Made by a program: the position numbers and the translations under genes. DNA of 6,802 bases from NCBI GenBank assembly GCA_964594235.1, contig CAZQMF010000063.1, positions 1-6,802 of the forward strand. Reading direction: 5' to 3'. The notes below the pieces were generated by a model that saw only the letters and a list, made by a program, of their open reading frames with translations, had not been told where the DNA came from and ran no database searches. Below, piece after piece: positions 5,985 to 6,802 of this stretch. The DNA comes from CAYLHS01 sp964594235 (lineage in GTDB: Bacteria; Actinomycetota; Acidimicrobiia; Spongiisociales; UBA4744). The stretch's first letter is position 1; each line of letters begins with the position of its first letter.

Positions 5985-6724
5985 GGGTGGAGCCCGGACA
6001 ACGCGTCCTTCAGCGACTGGCTCGCACCATGCAGCCCCCACTCGACCAGCAGCAGCAGCACAACCAGGATCGCGACGGTCAGGAGCGTCCGAACCCGATA
6101 CGTCGTCATCTCCCGGCGATCCTCCATATAGGACTGCTGCACTGGCTGAACCAGCAGTGGCTGCGGAGGAATGGCGGTTCGATGCGTTTCCACTCGCCCC
6201 ACCCGAAGCGACGACACACCCGCCGAATCACGGTCGGAGTGCTCCTCGGGTGTCTGCTCGACGATCGCGGGTGCCTCATCCGGGACGCCTGACGACGCAC
6301 CGGCATCGCTCTGGCCCGCTGCCTGGTCGAACTCAGCGATCCTCCAACCCGCCTCATCCACCTCACCGGCTACTTCAGGTGGGATGTCCTCATCCGACGG
6401 AGCCCGGTGTGCGCCCACCGAGGGGACACCGAGACCGTGCACGACGACCTCATCGTCATCGAGATCCACAGGGGCGAGGTCCGCAAACGATCCTCCAGGC
6501 GGACCGGCAGGACGCGAGAGCCCGACGCTCTCCAGCAACTCGTCCTCCGGGAGATCCAACACCGCAGCCAGGGCCATGACGACCTCCGGATCGTTCGGCT
6601 CGCTTCGTCCCCACTCCCACCCCCGGATCGTCGCTGGAGCGCGCCCGACCAGTTCAGCGATCCGCTGGTGGCTCAACCCTGTGGCCGCACGCCCCCGCTG
6701 CACGAGTGTCGCAAACGTCTCCAT
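5981..6724 (-). CDS. Membrane-anchored XRE-type HTH protein with acidic linker
   Basis: This 247-residue protein has three parts. Residues 1-68 form a lambda-repressor/XRE-type helix-turn-helix: FATLVQRGRAATGLSHQ, then IAELVGRAPATIRGWEWGRS, then VVMALAAVLDLPEDELL. Residues about 70-185 are low-complexity, rich in Asp, Glu, Ala, Gly, Ser and Pro, strongly acidic and probably disordered. Near residues 199-212 comes a charged segment (YMEDRREMTTYRVR), then one hydrophobic helix (about 213-229, LLTVAILVVLLLLVEWG) and a tail of about 18 residues. The N-terminus should be cytoplasmic, so the tail would lie outside the membrane. The order recalls RodZ (HTH, linker, membrane helix), but RodZ's large periplasmic domain is absent and I do not assign that name. 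A membrane-tethered DNA-binding regulator is the likeliest role. The start is ATG 6724 with no clear Shine-Dalgarno sequence. The upstream 78 bases to the window end show no gene and no convincing promoter. Confidence 0.82.
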   Translation of the reverse strand: METFATLVQRGRAATGLSHQRIAELVGRAPATIRGWEWGRSEPNDPEVVMALAAVLDLPEDELLESVGLSRPAGPPGGSFADLAPVDLDDDEVVVHGLGVPSVGAHRAPSDEDIPPEVAGEVDEAGWRIAEFDQAAGQSDAGASSGVPDEAPAIVEQTPEEHSDRDSAGVSSLRVGRVETHRTAIPPQPLLVQPVQQSYMEDRREMTTYRVRTLLTVAILVVLLLLVEWGLHGASQSLKDALSGLHP

Positions 6725-6802
6725 CGGTATGGAGAAGGTTACCCCCGAATCATCCCATCACACCGAGGCTCGCTGCGCTCGCAGCTGACAGCAAACAGCC
6801 AG

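Noticed and set aside
6047..6061. CAG trinucleotide run (CAGCAGCAGCAG)
   Set aside because: It encodes the Leu run of the HTH protein's membrane helix on the opposite strand (CTG codons), so it needs no separate explanation as a repeat element.
5877..6131. Rightward open frame of 84 codons across the small-ORF promoter region
   Set aside because: Its low-complexity Ser-rich translation has no ribosome binding site, and it overlaps the better supported leftward small ORF and the 3' end of the HTH gene.
6772..6785. GC-rich hairpin GCTGC-GCTC-GCAGC upstream of the HTH gene
   Set aside because: A 5-bp stem of this composition is expected by chance in high-GC DNA, and it has no T-tract or partner copy in the window.
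6157..6788. Rightward open frames across the HTH gene
   Set aside because: They are Ser/Arg/Pro-rich translations antisense to a gene with a clear HTH domain and membrane helix, and contain no motif of their own.

Overview
The window is high-GC, gene-dense bacterial DNA. Three of its seven genes start with GTG, and most gene junctions overlap or are separated by only a few bases. The cystathionine beta-synthase core resembles the mycobacterial enzyme, and a cystathionine beta-synthase/metB-type pair is also found close together in Mycobacterium. This suggests an actinobacterium, possibly an environmental lineage outside the well-studied genera. The placement is inferred from protein resemblance alone. 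The heme A synthase implies aerobic respiration with an a-type cytochrome oxidase.

Left part (1-2940): a full-length thioredoxin-fold DUF255 protein (YyaL/SPATA20 family) runs rightward. It meets a leftward heme A synthase gene (ctaA) with a 20-base tail-to-tail overlap, and a small inverted repeat covers the two stop codons.

Middle (2942-5778): three rightward genes form a tight sulfur operon. They are a PLP-core-only cystathionine beta-synthase, a cystathionine gamma-synthase/lyase (stop and start share one base, TGATG) and a TauE/SafE-type membrane transporter 21 bases further on. Together they suggest transsulfuration between homocysteine and cysteine, coupled to export of a sulfur-containing or other small anion. 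The operon starts back to back with ctaA, leaving 4-40 bases between the start codons depending on which ctaA start is used.

Right part (5756-6802): two leftward genes of unknown role. One is an unusual HTH protein with an N-terminal XRE-type DNA-binding domain, a long acidic disordered linker and a single C-terminal membrane helix. Downstream, a good sigma70-like promoter overlaps the HTH gene's stop codon and precedes a 50-codon acidic ORF with a Shine-Dalgarno sequence. This small gene is easy to miss in annotation. Its tail overlaps the transporter gene, and a 9-bp hairpin has the transporter's TAG stop as its loop. The last 78 bases (6725-6802), upstream of the HTH gene, show no gene and no convincing promoter. 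I see no rRNA, tRNA, CRISPR array, insertion sequence or prophage feature in the window.
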